Source of the DNA: Candidatus Geothermincola primus
GTDB taxonomy: Bacteria; Actinomycetota; Geothermincolia; Geothermincolales; Geothermincolaceae
DNA length: 35,269 nt
Direction of reading: 5' to 3'
Assembly: GCA_015711725.1 (NCBI GenBank)
Contig: JACVIX010000019.1
Span: forward strand, 1-35,269
A model generated the notes under the pieces. It was not told the DNA's origin. It was given only the letters and a program-made list of their open reading frames with translations, and did not search any database. The position numbers and the translations under genes were made by a program. Below, one piece after another: positions 1 to 6,262 of this stretch (its first letter is position 1; the number at the start of each line of letters is the position of its first letter).

Positions 1-137
1 CGCATCTTTTACGGGAAAACCGATTATTATTGGCAACATCTTGTAAAGATGTTTCGAAAGGCGAGAAGAAGAACAATCAGGGGAGAATTTTCTCAACACC
101 AATTAGCCACCCGCATCTTTTACGGGATAACCGATTA
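1..137. repeat. Pair of 26-bp direct repeats at the window edge
   Basis: Positions 1-26 and 112-137 carry the same 26-bp word (cgcatcttttacggga...) with one mismatch, 111 bp apart. Between them lies a perfect 7-bp inverted repeat with a 3-base loop (36-42 and 46-52, acatctt/aagatgt). The first copy begins at the first base of the window, so the array may extend to the left. Two copies with an 85-bp gap are not enough to call a CRISPR or a named element. The rest of 1-266 shows no gene. Confidence 0.6.
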
Positions 138-266
138 AATGAACGAAAAATGTAGGGGTGTCAATTCCGGAAAATTTTAAACGAATTATTCAAATAAACA
201 GAACGACGATTAAAGACATGATACGAATGGATAGGCTTACCGGCGGCTTGAATTTCTAATACTGCG

Positions 267-1082
267 TTAGTAAGCGACGCGCTCGAGCCATTCCATGATG
301 GCCCGATTGCTCTCCTCGGGCATGGTGTAGGTGCAACAGTGGCCCCCTCCTCTGATGAGCTTGAGCTCCGCCCCTGGAATTCCGCCCACCAATTGCAACG
401 TGGTTTCCGCGCTCACCAGACGGTCTTCCGTGCCCCGTATCACCAGGGTGGGAACCTCGATATTTTCCAGTAATTCCGTGTAAGCTGCTCTAGCCGCGGC
501 GATGATTCTGTCCAGGAAACAAGCGGGACCATGGGAAGCGCCGTGCTCTATTAAGTACCTGGCGAGCCCTTCACTCCCTGGCGCGGGATCCATAATGAAA
601 CCCCGGCTCTTCCCCGTCCTGATCATGATCCTCCGGCGAGCCTCCTCGCTTAAGCCTGGAAGTAAAGCGGAGAGATGGGCCAAAGTGGCCAAAGTGAAGC
701 GATTAAGCCCAAATCCTCCCCTTCGCGCGCGATCCATGGTATTGCACAGGATAAGGGCGTTTACCCGTTCTGGATGATATATAGCCAGCTCCAGCGCGAC
801 CATGCCCCCGAAGGATTCCCCCACCAGCGCAACTCTGGAAAGAGTTAAAATCTCCATGAGATTGATAACCGATTGCGCATAATCGGAGACGGTTCGTGAG
901 AGGCGCGGCGAAAAACGCGCTAGATCGCAGCATATCACGCGATATTTTTGGCTCAGCTCCATTAATTGGGGGCGCCAGAACTCCCTCGATCCTTCCATGC
1001 CGGGGATCATGATAAGCGGCTTGCCCACGCCCCTCTCAACATAATCCGGAACGATTCTTTCTCCAGGCGTCAATTCGCTCAT
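267..1082 (-). CDS. Alpha/beta fold hydrolase
   Basis: This 271-residue protein has the layout of a soluble alpha/beta hydrolase. The oxyanion-hole region is near residue 27 (IPGMEGS). The nucleophile elbow is GESFGG with Ser90, the acid is probably Asp220 in RGTED, and the catalytic His is H248 in GGGHCC. The full triad and normal length suggest an active esterase, lipase or C-C hydrolase; the substrate cannot be read from sequence. The ATG at 1082 follows a G-rich stretch (gcgagggg) that sits very close, so the ribosome site is not classical. It lies on the same strand as a second hydrolase upstream (1654-2454) but is separated by about 570 bp of repeat-rich DNA, so the two are probably separate transcription units. 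A TTACATAATGTAA palindrome lies 117 bp upstream. Confidence 0.9.
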   Translation of the reverse strand: MSELTPGERIVPDYVERGVGKPLIMIPGMEGSREFWRPQLMELSQKYRVICCDLARFSPRLSRTVSDYAQSVINLMEILTLSRVALVGESFGGMVALELAIYHPERVNALILCNTMDRARRGGFGLNRFTLATLAHLSALLPGLSEEARRRIMIRTGKSRGFIMDPAPGSEGLARYLIEHGASHGPACFLDRIIAAARAAYTELLENIEVPTLVIRGTEDRLVSAETTLQLVGGIPGAELKLIRGGGHCCTYTMPEESNRAIMEWLERVAY

Positions 1083-1198
1083 CCCCTCGCGGATTCAGTC
1101 AAAAGCTGGAGTTATTATAATATAATCGCCGCTTGAAAGGTTTGGAAACGAAAGGTTTTGTAAACTCATCGACATTCGACGCGACTCGCTGCATAATA

Positions 1199-1211
1199 TT
1201 ACATAATGTAA
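1199..1211. promoter_or_regulatory. Perfect 13-bp palindrome TTACATAATGTAA
   Basis: This perfect inverted repeat lies 117 bp upstream of the hydrolase start at 1082. It fits the pattern TTACA-N3-TGTAA, which recurs perfectly at 2538 and 7961 and with one mismatch at three other spacers. It is a candidate repressor or activator site; the binding protein is unknown. Confidence 0.4.
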
Positions 1212-1234
1212 ATATAAAATGATTTATCTCAAGA

Positions 1235-1400
1235 GAGGCGGGACAATCCCTGAGAAAACGGTGGTATTTCACAAAGCGAGGCGGATCGATCCCTGAGAAA
1301 ACGGTGGCATTTCACAAAGCGAGGAGGATCGATCCACGAGAAACGTGTCATTTTCGAAGCGAGGTGGGACAATCCTCGAAAAACGGGTCATTTCCGAAGT
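1235..1400. repeat. Four-copy degenerate 43-bp tandem repeat, possible IS-end relic
   Basis: Copies run about 1235-1277, 1278-1320, 1321-1360 and 1361-1400. Each starts gaggNgga, then has a (c)gatcc or caatcc word, a cgagaaa or tgagaaa word, and a gtggcatttcacaaagc-like end. The first two copies are nearly identical and the last two are diverged and 3 bases shorter. Blocks of this style, alternating gtggcatttc words with gaggcggatcgatcc words, are typical of the repeated subterminal ends of IS21-family elements, so a decayed IS end is my best guess. No transposase remnant is visible nearby. Confidence 0.7.
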
Positions 1401-1570
1401 GGAAACACGATGATTAAAAATAAAAATATTATTACGGATCTTCGGTGACGCTATTCCTTGAAACGATTTACGAACGAAGCTCCCACTCGCCATTGGGGAA
1501 CCGCGAAAGGCGTATAATGAACATAGGGGCGCTGAGGGAAAGTGAGAGCCTACTCGCTCAACAAATTACC

Positions 1571-1610
1571 CCTCGCCCTACTTGCCCAGGATATCCCATA
1601 TCACCCCAGC
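1571..1610 (-). pseudogene. Duplicated 3' tail of the adjacent hydrolase gene
   Basis: These 40 bp match 1647-1686, the last codons and stop of the neighbouring hydrolase, at 36 of 40 positions. Read on the minus strand they encode AGVIWDILGK followed by TAG, against AGVILAMLGK-TAG in the intact gene. Nothing hydrolase-like precedes it, so it is either a local duplication or the last scrap of a lost tandem paralogue. Confidence 0.65.
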
Positions 1611-1653
1611 TTGCCCTATCATCCGACTGTGAATAATATGATATATCCTCGCC

Positions 1654-2454
1654 CTACTTGCCCAGCATAGCCAATATAACCCCAGCGGTGTAGACGGGCT
1701 CTTGAGCGGGGAAATCATGTCCCAATCCGTTCAGATAGGTTACCCTTGCCCCGGGAATGCGCTCGACTAGGATCTCCGCGTTCTCTCTGGGCACCACCGC
1801 GTCCTCCTTTCCGTGCAGGATCCAAGTGGGGGCTTTAATCTTTTGCAGGCGTCCCCATATGGAAAAGTTTGCCACCGCCGCCGCCTGCATCTTCATAATC
1901 TCCGGTGGGGTGGGAAGAGAAGCGGCTCTGGCTAAATAAGCCTCCACCGCGCCAGGATTTCCGCTCACGAATTCAGGGGTAAACGCCAGACTCAGCCATT
2001 CCTCGTTTATCTCTCCGGTTCCCGTCGCTCCCGCCCTGGATAGCAGAGCCGCTATCACCTTTTCAGAGGGAGGCACCATCTCCTCTCCCCCGCAATGGGT
2101 AGCCCCTAGGATGAGACCCTTCACTCGCTGCGGGTATGAGAGGGCCATCTCCATAGCCACCATCCCCCCCATGGATAGGCCAAATATAATTGCCTCCTCG
2201 ATTCCTATAGCTTCCAGAAGTTTCGCCGCGTCGTCAGCCAGCACGGGGATTGAATACTCGCCTCCTCTGTGCTCGCTCTTTCCAGTCCCCCTGTGGTCGT
2301 AGAGGATTAAAGAGAAATGGGGCTTCAGGGCATCGATGAAGGCGGGGTGCCACCATCCCAGATGGGAACCGTAACCTCTAATTAGCAGAATGGGATCCCC
2401 CGCTCCCTCCACTTGATAATGAATCACGGCGTCCGGTAACTCCATCAAGGACAT
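1654..2454 (-). CDS. Alpha/beta fold hydrolase
   Basis: A complete alpha/beta hydrolase of 266 residues. From the ATG used here it shows the early loop LIRGYGS, the DHRGTGKS strand-turn, the nucleophile elbow GLSMGG (Ser about 94), the acid Asp in HGKED, and the His in GLGHDFP near the C-terminus. It belongs to the broad family of carboxylesterases, lactonases and 3-oxoadipate enol-lactonase-like enzymes; the substrate is not resolvable. The ORF track starts one codon earlier at a TTG, but the ATG at 2454 has a GGAGG (2463-2467) at 8-nt spacing and is preferred. Its sequence is only distantly similar to the hydrolase at 267-1082. The last codons are duplicated just downstream. Confidence 0.9.
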   Translation of the reverse strand: MSLMELPDAVIHYQVEGAGDPILLIRGYGSHLGWWHPAFIDALKPHFSLILYDHRGTGKSEHRGGEYSIPVLADDAAKLLEAIGIEEAIIFGLSMGGMVAMEMALSYPQRVKGLILGATHCGGEEMVPPSEKVIAALLSRAGATGTGEINEEWLSLAFTPEFVSGNPGAVEAYLARAASLPTPPEIMKMQAAAVANFSIWGRLQKIKAPTWILHGKEDAVVPRENAEILVERIPGARVTYLNGLGHDFPAQEPVYTAGVILAMLGK

Positions 2455-2537
2455 CAAAGCAACCTCCAGCTTATTTATTCTTCGTTTTTCTTAACTTTCA
2501 CTTAGGGAATATCGACATCCTTGGCCATGGAATTTAG

Positions 2538-2550
2538 TTACAGAATGTAA
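2538..2550. promoter_or_regulatory. Palindrome TTACAGAATGTAA
   Basis: A second member of the TTACA-N3-TGTAA family, about 84 bp upstream of the hydrolase start at 2454. The two hydrolase genes at the left of the window therefore both carry this site upstream, which suggests co-regulation. Confidence 0.4.
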
Positions 2551-2810
2551 AATCTTTAATCCCGGTTATGGTTTATCCACTTTTAAAAGTCTCAAAGCGC
2601 CATTCCCATGACGGTTAAATAGAAAGATATAAATCATGACGTGCTTTTTATAAGGATGAAACTTTGTCTAGATGGTCGGACTTCGTCATTGAGCAGGGAA
2701 AAACGCCACAAACGAACGTCTTCGCTTAATGACATCGAAAATTAGCTCATGGAATAGAAAGACATCCATACCTTTTATGCCTAGATAGCGCTTTTAGGAC
2801 CACAGTTTTC

Positions 2811-2839
2811 TTGACAGCGATACAAAATGCTAATATAGT
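2811..2839 (+). promoter_or_regulatory. Sigma-70-type promoter of the TrmB gene
   Basis: TTGACA at 2811-2816 is followed after exactly 17 bp by TATAGT at 2834-2839, one mismatch from the consensus. The predicted transcript start is about 2846, leaving a leader of only about 14 nt that begins almost at the ribosome site. Confidence 0.75.
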
Positions 2840-2859
2840 AACTACTAAAGGAGTTACTA
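2836..2859. promoter_or_regulatory. Inverted repeat over -10 and ribosome site, likely autoregulatory operator
   Basis: TAGTAACT (2836-2843) and AGTTACTA (2852-2859) form a perfect 8-bp inverted repeat with an 8-bp spacer. It overlaps the end of the -10 box, the transcript start and the AAAGGAG ribosome site (2847-2853), and ends at the start codon. A protein bound here would block both polymerase and expression of its own regulator gene. Confidence 0.5.
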
Positions 2860-3714
2860 ATGTCGGGAATGGGAGAGGTAGCGGAAAAAGATACCATAGA
2901 AGCTCTGATGGCCACTGGCTTCAGCGATTACGAGTCCAGGGCTTACTGCGCTCTTCTGGCTCAGTCGCCCGCCAATGGATATCAGGTATCTCAACGCAGT
3001 GGCATTCCTCGCGCCAAGGTGTACGAGATTTTAGAAAGATTAGCTATGCGCGGCGCGGCGGTTAGGGTGGAGTCGCTGGACCCCAGTGCTCGGCTCTACG
3101 CCGCCACTGACCCTAGGGAACTTTTGGAGAGCATGGAAAAGCGAGCGGTCTCCGCGTGCGAGCGGGCGCGCAAAATGTTGGAAAGATACCAGGGAGACCC
3201 CCGCGTGGTGGAGGTGCTTTGGAGGGTAACCTCCCAGCGGGATCTCATAGCGAGAGGCAGGGAACTCGCGCGAGAAGCGAGGAAAACCCTCCACGTGGCC
3301 TTATGGGCCGAGGAATTCGAGGCGCTTCTGCCTTCCCTGCTGGAGGCGGCGGAGCGCGGGGTAAGTATAGCCTTGATTCTTTACGATCCTCACCGGGGTA
3401 TCGATCAGCTGCATGCTCTGGGAGCGGGAGCGATCCTGCACAGCCGCACCAAACTTCAAGCGGTGCCCACGTTGGGAAGGCAATTCGCGATGGTGGCGGA
3501 TCAAGAGCGTTGCATCACCGGGACTATATTTCCCCAGGGAAAAGTGGAGGGGGTCTTCACCCTTAACCGGGGTCTGGTGGTCAACGCGATAGACCTGGTC
3601 AACCACGAAATATATCTGGAGCGCATACTCTCGGAGCTGGGAGACGCTGTCAGAAAAGTCTTCGGAAGAAACCTGGGCAGATTGGACGCCTTCTCCTCCC
3701 CGCCAAAGAAGTAG
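2860..3714 (+). CDS. TrmB-family transcriptional regulator
   Basis: This 284-residue protein has the two-part layout of TrmB regulators. An N-terminal winged helix-turn-helix (about residues 10-75, GFSDYESRAYCALL then GYQVSQRSGIPRAKVYEILERL) is followed by a short helical linker. A C-terminal effector-binding region with a phospholipase-D-like fold (about 100-270) follows, containing VALWAEEFEALLPSLLEAAERGV-like strands and helices. TrmB proteins usually sense a sugar or other small ligand and control neighbouring transport and catabolic genes. Here the next plus-strand genes are a transporter, an enolase-superfamily enzyme and an amidohydrolase, which are the likely targets. The ATG at 2860 has AAAGGAG at 6-nt spacing. 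Promoter and operator-like repeat lie directly upstream. The ligand is unknown. Confidence 0.88.
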   Translation: MSGMGEVAEKDTIEALMATGFSDYESRAYCALLAQSPANGYQVSQRSGIPRAKVYEILERLAMRGAAVRVESLDPSARLYAATDPRELLESMEKRAVSACERARKMLERYQGDPRVVEVLWRVTSQRDLIARGRELAREARKTLHVALWAEEFEALLPSLLEAAERGVSIALILYDPHRGIDQLHALGAGAILHSRTKLQAVPTLGRQFAMVADQERCITGTIFPQGKVEGVFTLNRGLVVNAIDLVNHEIYLERILSELGDAVRKVFGRNLGRLDAFSSPPKK

Positions 3715-3797
3715 CTCGTAAGCTTAACTCAATCTATTTTCGACAGTCCGCTATATGGGAATAAGGAGACAATTTCTCACGAAAAAAGGACATCACG

Positions 3798-4742
3798 ATG
3801 ACCAACGAGAAGGCGAAAAAGACTTCACACGATTTCGCCAGCCAGGGAGCAACAAAGCCCCCTCGCGATTTACTCATGCTGACAACGGCCAATTTGCTCT
3901 GGGGAAGCACCGACGTGGTGGCCAAGTTCGCGGTGCGCAACATGACGCCCGCCACAGCAACTTGGCTGAGGCTCTCCTTTGCCCTCCTGGTCTTCGCTCC
4001 CTTTTTGTTCAAAGCAAAAAGAGAGATACCTCGCTCGTTTCCCTCCCTGATGCCCTTCGTGGCTCTGGGCTTAAGCGGCTTTTTCCTCAACCACCTGCTC
4101 AATTACCATGGCATCAGATTCGCTCCCGCCTCTCACGCCTCGGCGCTGCGGGTGTTGGAGACCATGGTGATCATGTTACTCTCCGCCGGTCTGCTTCGCG
4201 AACCAGTGGGAAAGTGGTCCAAGGCGAGCCTGGTGGCGGGGATGTTGGGGGTGACCATGGTTCTCAACATCGATTTCAACCAGATCTTTCGAGCGCCTTC
4301 AGGATTTCTCCTGGGGGATCTCTTTATCCTGGGAGTGGTGATCCTGGAGGGCGCCTACGCCGTTACGGGAAAATGGGCACTGAAACGCGCTAGCCCGCTG
4401 ATGACAACCGCGCTGGCTTGTCTCTCCGGATGGTGTATGTTGAGCGTGGTTTGTGGATACAGCATAGTGATAGATTTGGCTCAGAATCCTCCTTCCCCGG
4501 GGGCAATACTGGCCTGTATCTATCTGGGATTCTTCTGCAGCGGTTTGGGTTTCTACCTATATCACTTGGTGCTCTCCCGACAGCCTTCCCACCGGGTGGG
4601 GGTCTCTCTTGTGATCCAACCCCTGGTGGGCGTCCCTCTTGCTGCCCTGCTGTTCCGGGAAGGTATGACCCCGGGATTTGTCGCAGGTATGTTTCTCATC
4701 AGCATGAGCGTTTATTTCGTTCTATGGAGGGAAAAAGAATAG
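3798..4742 (+). CDS. EamA/DMT-family membrane transporter
   Basis: This 314-residue protein has about ten hydrophobic segments arranged as two five-helix halves, as in the drug/metabolite transporter superfamily (EamA domains). The first half starts with LLMLTTANLLWGSTDVVAKFAV and the second with GFLLGDLFILGVVILEGAYAVTGKWAL, the usual repeated G-x-x-x-A/WG pattern at helix 1. A 30-residue polar N-terminus precedes helix 1. EamA proteins move amino acids, nucleobase-like compounds or other metabolites across the inner membrane, often as exporters. It starts 83 bp after the TrmB gene on the same strand, with an AAAAGGA ribosome site, and is probably co-regulated with it. The long overlapping ORFs on both strands are shadows. 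Confidence 0.9.
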   Translation: MTNEKAKKTSHDFASQGATKPPRDLLMLTTANLLWGSTDVVAKFAVRNMTPATATWLRLSFALLVFAPFLFKAKREIPRSFPSLMPFVALGLSGFFLNHLLNYHGIRFAPASHASALRVLETMVIMLLSAGLLREPVGKWSKASLVAGMLGVTMVLNIDFNQIFRAPSGFLLGDLFILGVVILEGAYAVTGKWALKRASPLMTTALACLSGWCMLSVVCGYSIVIDLAQNPPSPGAILACIYLGFFCSGLGFYLYHLVLSRQPSHRVGVSLVIQPLVGVPLAALLFREGMTPGFVAGMFLISMSVYFVLWREKE

Positions 4743-4760
4743 ACAACTCTGGGTTTTTGT

Positions 4761-5050
4761 CCCCGCTTTTAATTGGAGGAAAATTGGAAAAAACCGGCAG
4801 TTCACAAAGGGATGGAAACGGAATAAATTTTACATCTTCAATCCGTAAACGAGGGAAGGTTCGCCTAATTCATAGGAGGTAAATGTTGTAAAGCAAATAT
4901 TGGATTGCTCTGGATTTCCCAACCGCGCCTTTTAATCGGCGGAAAGTAAAGAAAGGGAATGTGAAGCCCTCATCAAGGAAGGAAGCGAAAAAAGATTTTG
5001 CATATTAAAAAGGGTCGAAGAAGATCTCGCCTAATTCATAGGAGGTACAT
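4761..5050 (+). repeat. Diverged tandem duplication of a leader with ribosome site
   Basis: Two copies, about 4761-4890 and 4926-5055, are offset by 163-166 bp. They share a ttttaat-ggNggaaa start, a loosely conserved middle and an identical 21-bp end, tcgcctaattcataggaggta (4861-4881 and 5027-5047). The second copy supplies the ribosome site of the enolase-family gene. The first has the same site followed by ATG TTG TAA, a two-codon reading frame. It is either a relic of duplication or a short translated leader. The 309-bp gap from 4743 to 5051 contains no other gene. Confidence 0.7.
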
Positions 5051-5051
5051 A

Positions 5052-6260
5052 ATGGAAAGCAATGATGAGGAGATAAGGTCTTTTCAAAATGGTCCTCGAA
5101 TCGTGCGAGTGGAGCTCACCCCGGTATACGTGCCTTTCCGGGAGACGGTGAGGGAGATTATGCGATCCGGCGCCGGCGGATTGGGAATGGCCATCCCGGC
5201 GGAGGAGGAGTGGTTGGGAGGCGATTTCGTCATCTGCCGGCTCACCGCCGATGACGGAAATACCGGCTTGGGAGAAGCGCTAGTCTGGTTACCGGAGACC
5301 GGAACCAACACTGACCAGGTAATCGGCATCATCAACCAGGCTCTCTCCCGCTACGCGCTTGGCGAAAGCCCCTTTGACGTGGAACGCATCCGCCATCGCA
5401 TGAACTGCAATGTCTCCCGCAACGAGGTAGCCAAAGGGCTGCTGGATATGGCCTGTTACGACCTGGCGGGACGTATATGCGGTCGGCGCGCTTGCGACTT
5501 GATGGGCGGATGCGTGGTAGGGGAGATACCTCTCGCTGCCCTCATCCCCCTGGTAGATGTGGAATCCATGGTTTTTCTGGCAAAAAGTTTCCAGCAGGGC
5601 GGAATCGGAACCATCCGGTGCAAGCTGGGGAGAGGCATAACCGAGGACGAGGAGATTATCCGGCGCATCAGAGAGGAAGTGGGAGAAGAGATGCGCTTGC
5701 GTGTGGATTACAATCAGGCTTACACCCCCGACAGAGCGGTGCGAGCCATCCACGCTATCGAGCCCTATGTCATCGACTTCGCCGAAACCCCGGTTCGAGC
5801 CACCGACTACCTGGGAATGGCAAGGGTGCAGAGCCAGGTAAACACTCCCCTCATGGCTCATGAGGGGTGCTTTTCCCTGCAGGATATCATCACCTTGAGC
5901 GAGTTGGGAGCCATAGGTGTGGTGGGCATAAACTCAGAGCGTCCCGGCGGGGTAACTGACGCGCTGCGTGCTATCAGCTACGCGGAAATGCGGGGGATGA
6001 GCGTATGCCTGCATAACCAGACCTTAGGCATCGCCTCAGCAATGCAGATGCACATCGCCGCCGCTCGTTTCCACTCCCTGGGACACGCCGTGGAGCTGTT
6101 CGGACACGTGATGTTCGAGGACGATCTCATCGTCGATGCCATAGATTATGAAGGCGGCTTCGCTTCACTGCCCACCGGGCCCGGCTGGGGAGTGGAGTTG
6201 GACCAGGATGCTCTCGACCATTACGCCACCGCGCCCACCTTAATTTTGGAGGAGAGATAG
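5052..6260 (+). CDS. Enolase-superfamily (mandelate racemase/muconate lactonizing type) enzyme
   Basis: This 402-residue protein has the N-terminal capping domain (about 15-140) and beta-barrel domain of the MR/MLE group. These enzymes abstract a proton next to a carboxylate and then isomerise or dehydrate. The three metal ligands are visible: Asp219 (RVDYNQ), Glu245 (FAETPV) and Glu271 (MAHEG). The usual barrel K-x-K is R189-C-K191 (TIRCKLG), and the motif where MLE enzymes have a second lysine reads NSERPGG. His321 in CLHNQTLG resembles the base of the glucarate dehydratase/mandelate racemase branch. The substrate is therefore uncertain; an acid-sugar or amino-acid derivative dehydratase or epimerase is likely. 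The ORF track starts at 4998, but ATG 5052 has GGAGG at 6-nt spacing. It ends 2 bp before the amidohydrolase, so they form an operon. Confidence 0.9.
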   Translation: MESNDEEIRSFQNGPRIVRVELTPVYVPFRETVREIMRSGAGGLGMAIPAEEEWLGGDFVICRLTADDGNTGLGEALVWLPETGTNTDQVIGIINQALSRYALGESPFDVERIRHRMNCNVSRNEVAKGLLDMACYDLAGRICGRRACDLMGGCVVGEIPLAALIPLVDVESMVFLAKSFQQGGIGTIRCKLGRGITEDEEIIRRIREEVGEEMRLRVDYNQAYTPDRAVRAIHAIEPYVIDFAETPVRATDYLGMARVQSQVNTPLMAHEGCFSLQDIITLSELGAIGVVGINSERPGGVTDALRAISYAEMRGMSVCLHNQTLGIASAMQMHIAAARFHSLGHAVELFGHVMFEDDLIVDAIDYEGGFASLPTGPGWGVELDQDALDHYATAPTLILEER

Positions 6261-6262
6261 AC

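Larger units (their letters stand above)
1083..1653. other. Repeat-rich spacer between two hydrolase genes
   Basis: This 571-bp spacer contains a TTACA-N3-TGTAA palindrome, a four-copy 43-bp repeat and a duplicated gene tail, each listed separately. A TATAAT-like string on the minus strand near 1120 could be a -10 element for the downstream hydrolase, but I see no good -35. The ORFs at 1269-1493 and 1445-1636 follow repeat sequence and are not supported as genes. Confidence 0.5.
2455..2859. other. Spacer between divergent hydrolase and TrmB genes
   Basis: A 405-bp AT-rich spacer between two divergently transcribed genes. It holds a TTACAGAATGTAA palindrome near the hydrolase and the promoter/operator of the TrmB gene at its right end. 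The middle (about 2560-2800) shows nothing I can assign. Confidence 0.5.

Noticed and set aside
1235-1400. Possible CRISPR array
   Set aside because: The repeat is contiguous with no unique spacers, and no cas genes are nearby.
3040-3606. Several ORFs on both strands within the TrmB gene
   Set aside because: Out-of-frame or antisense shadows with no ribosome sites.
3755-4393. 212-residue ORF overlapping the EamA gene
   Set aside because: Out-of-frame shadow; Arg/Gly/Ser/Gln-rich composition typical of frame-shifted reading of a GC-rich gene.
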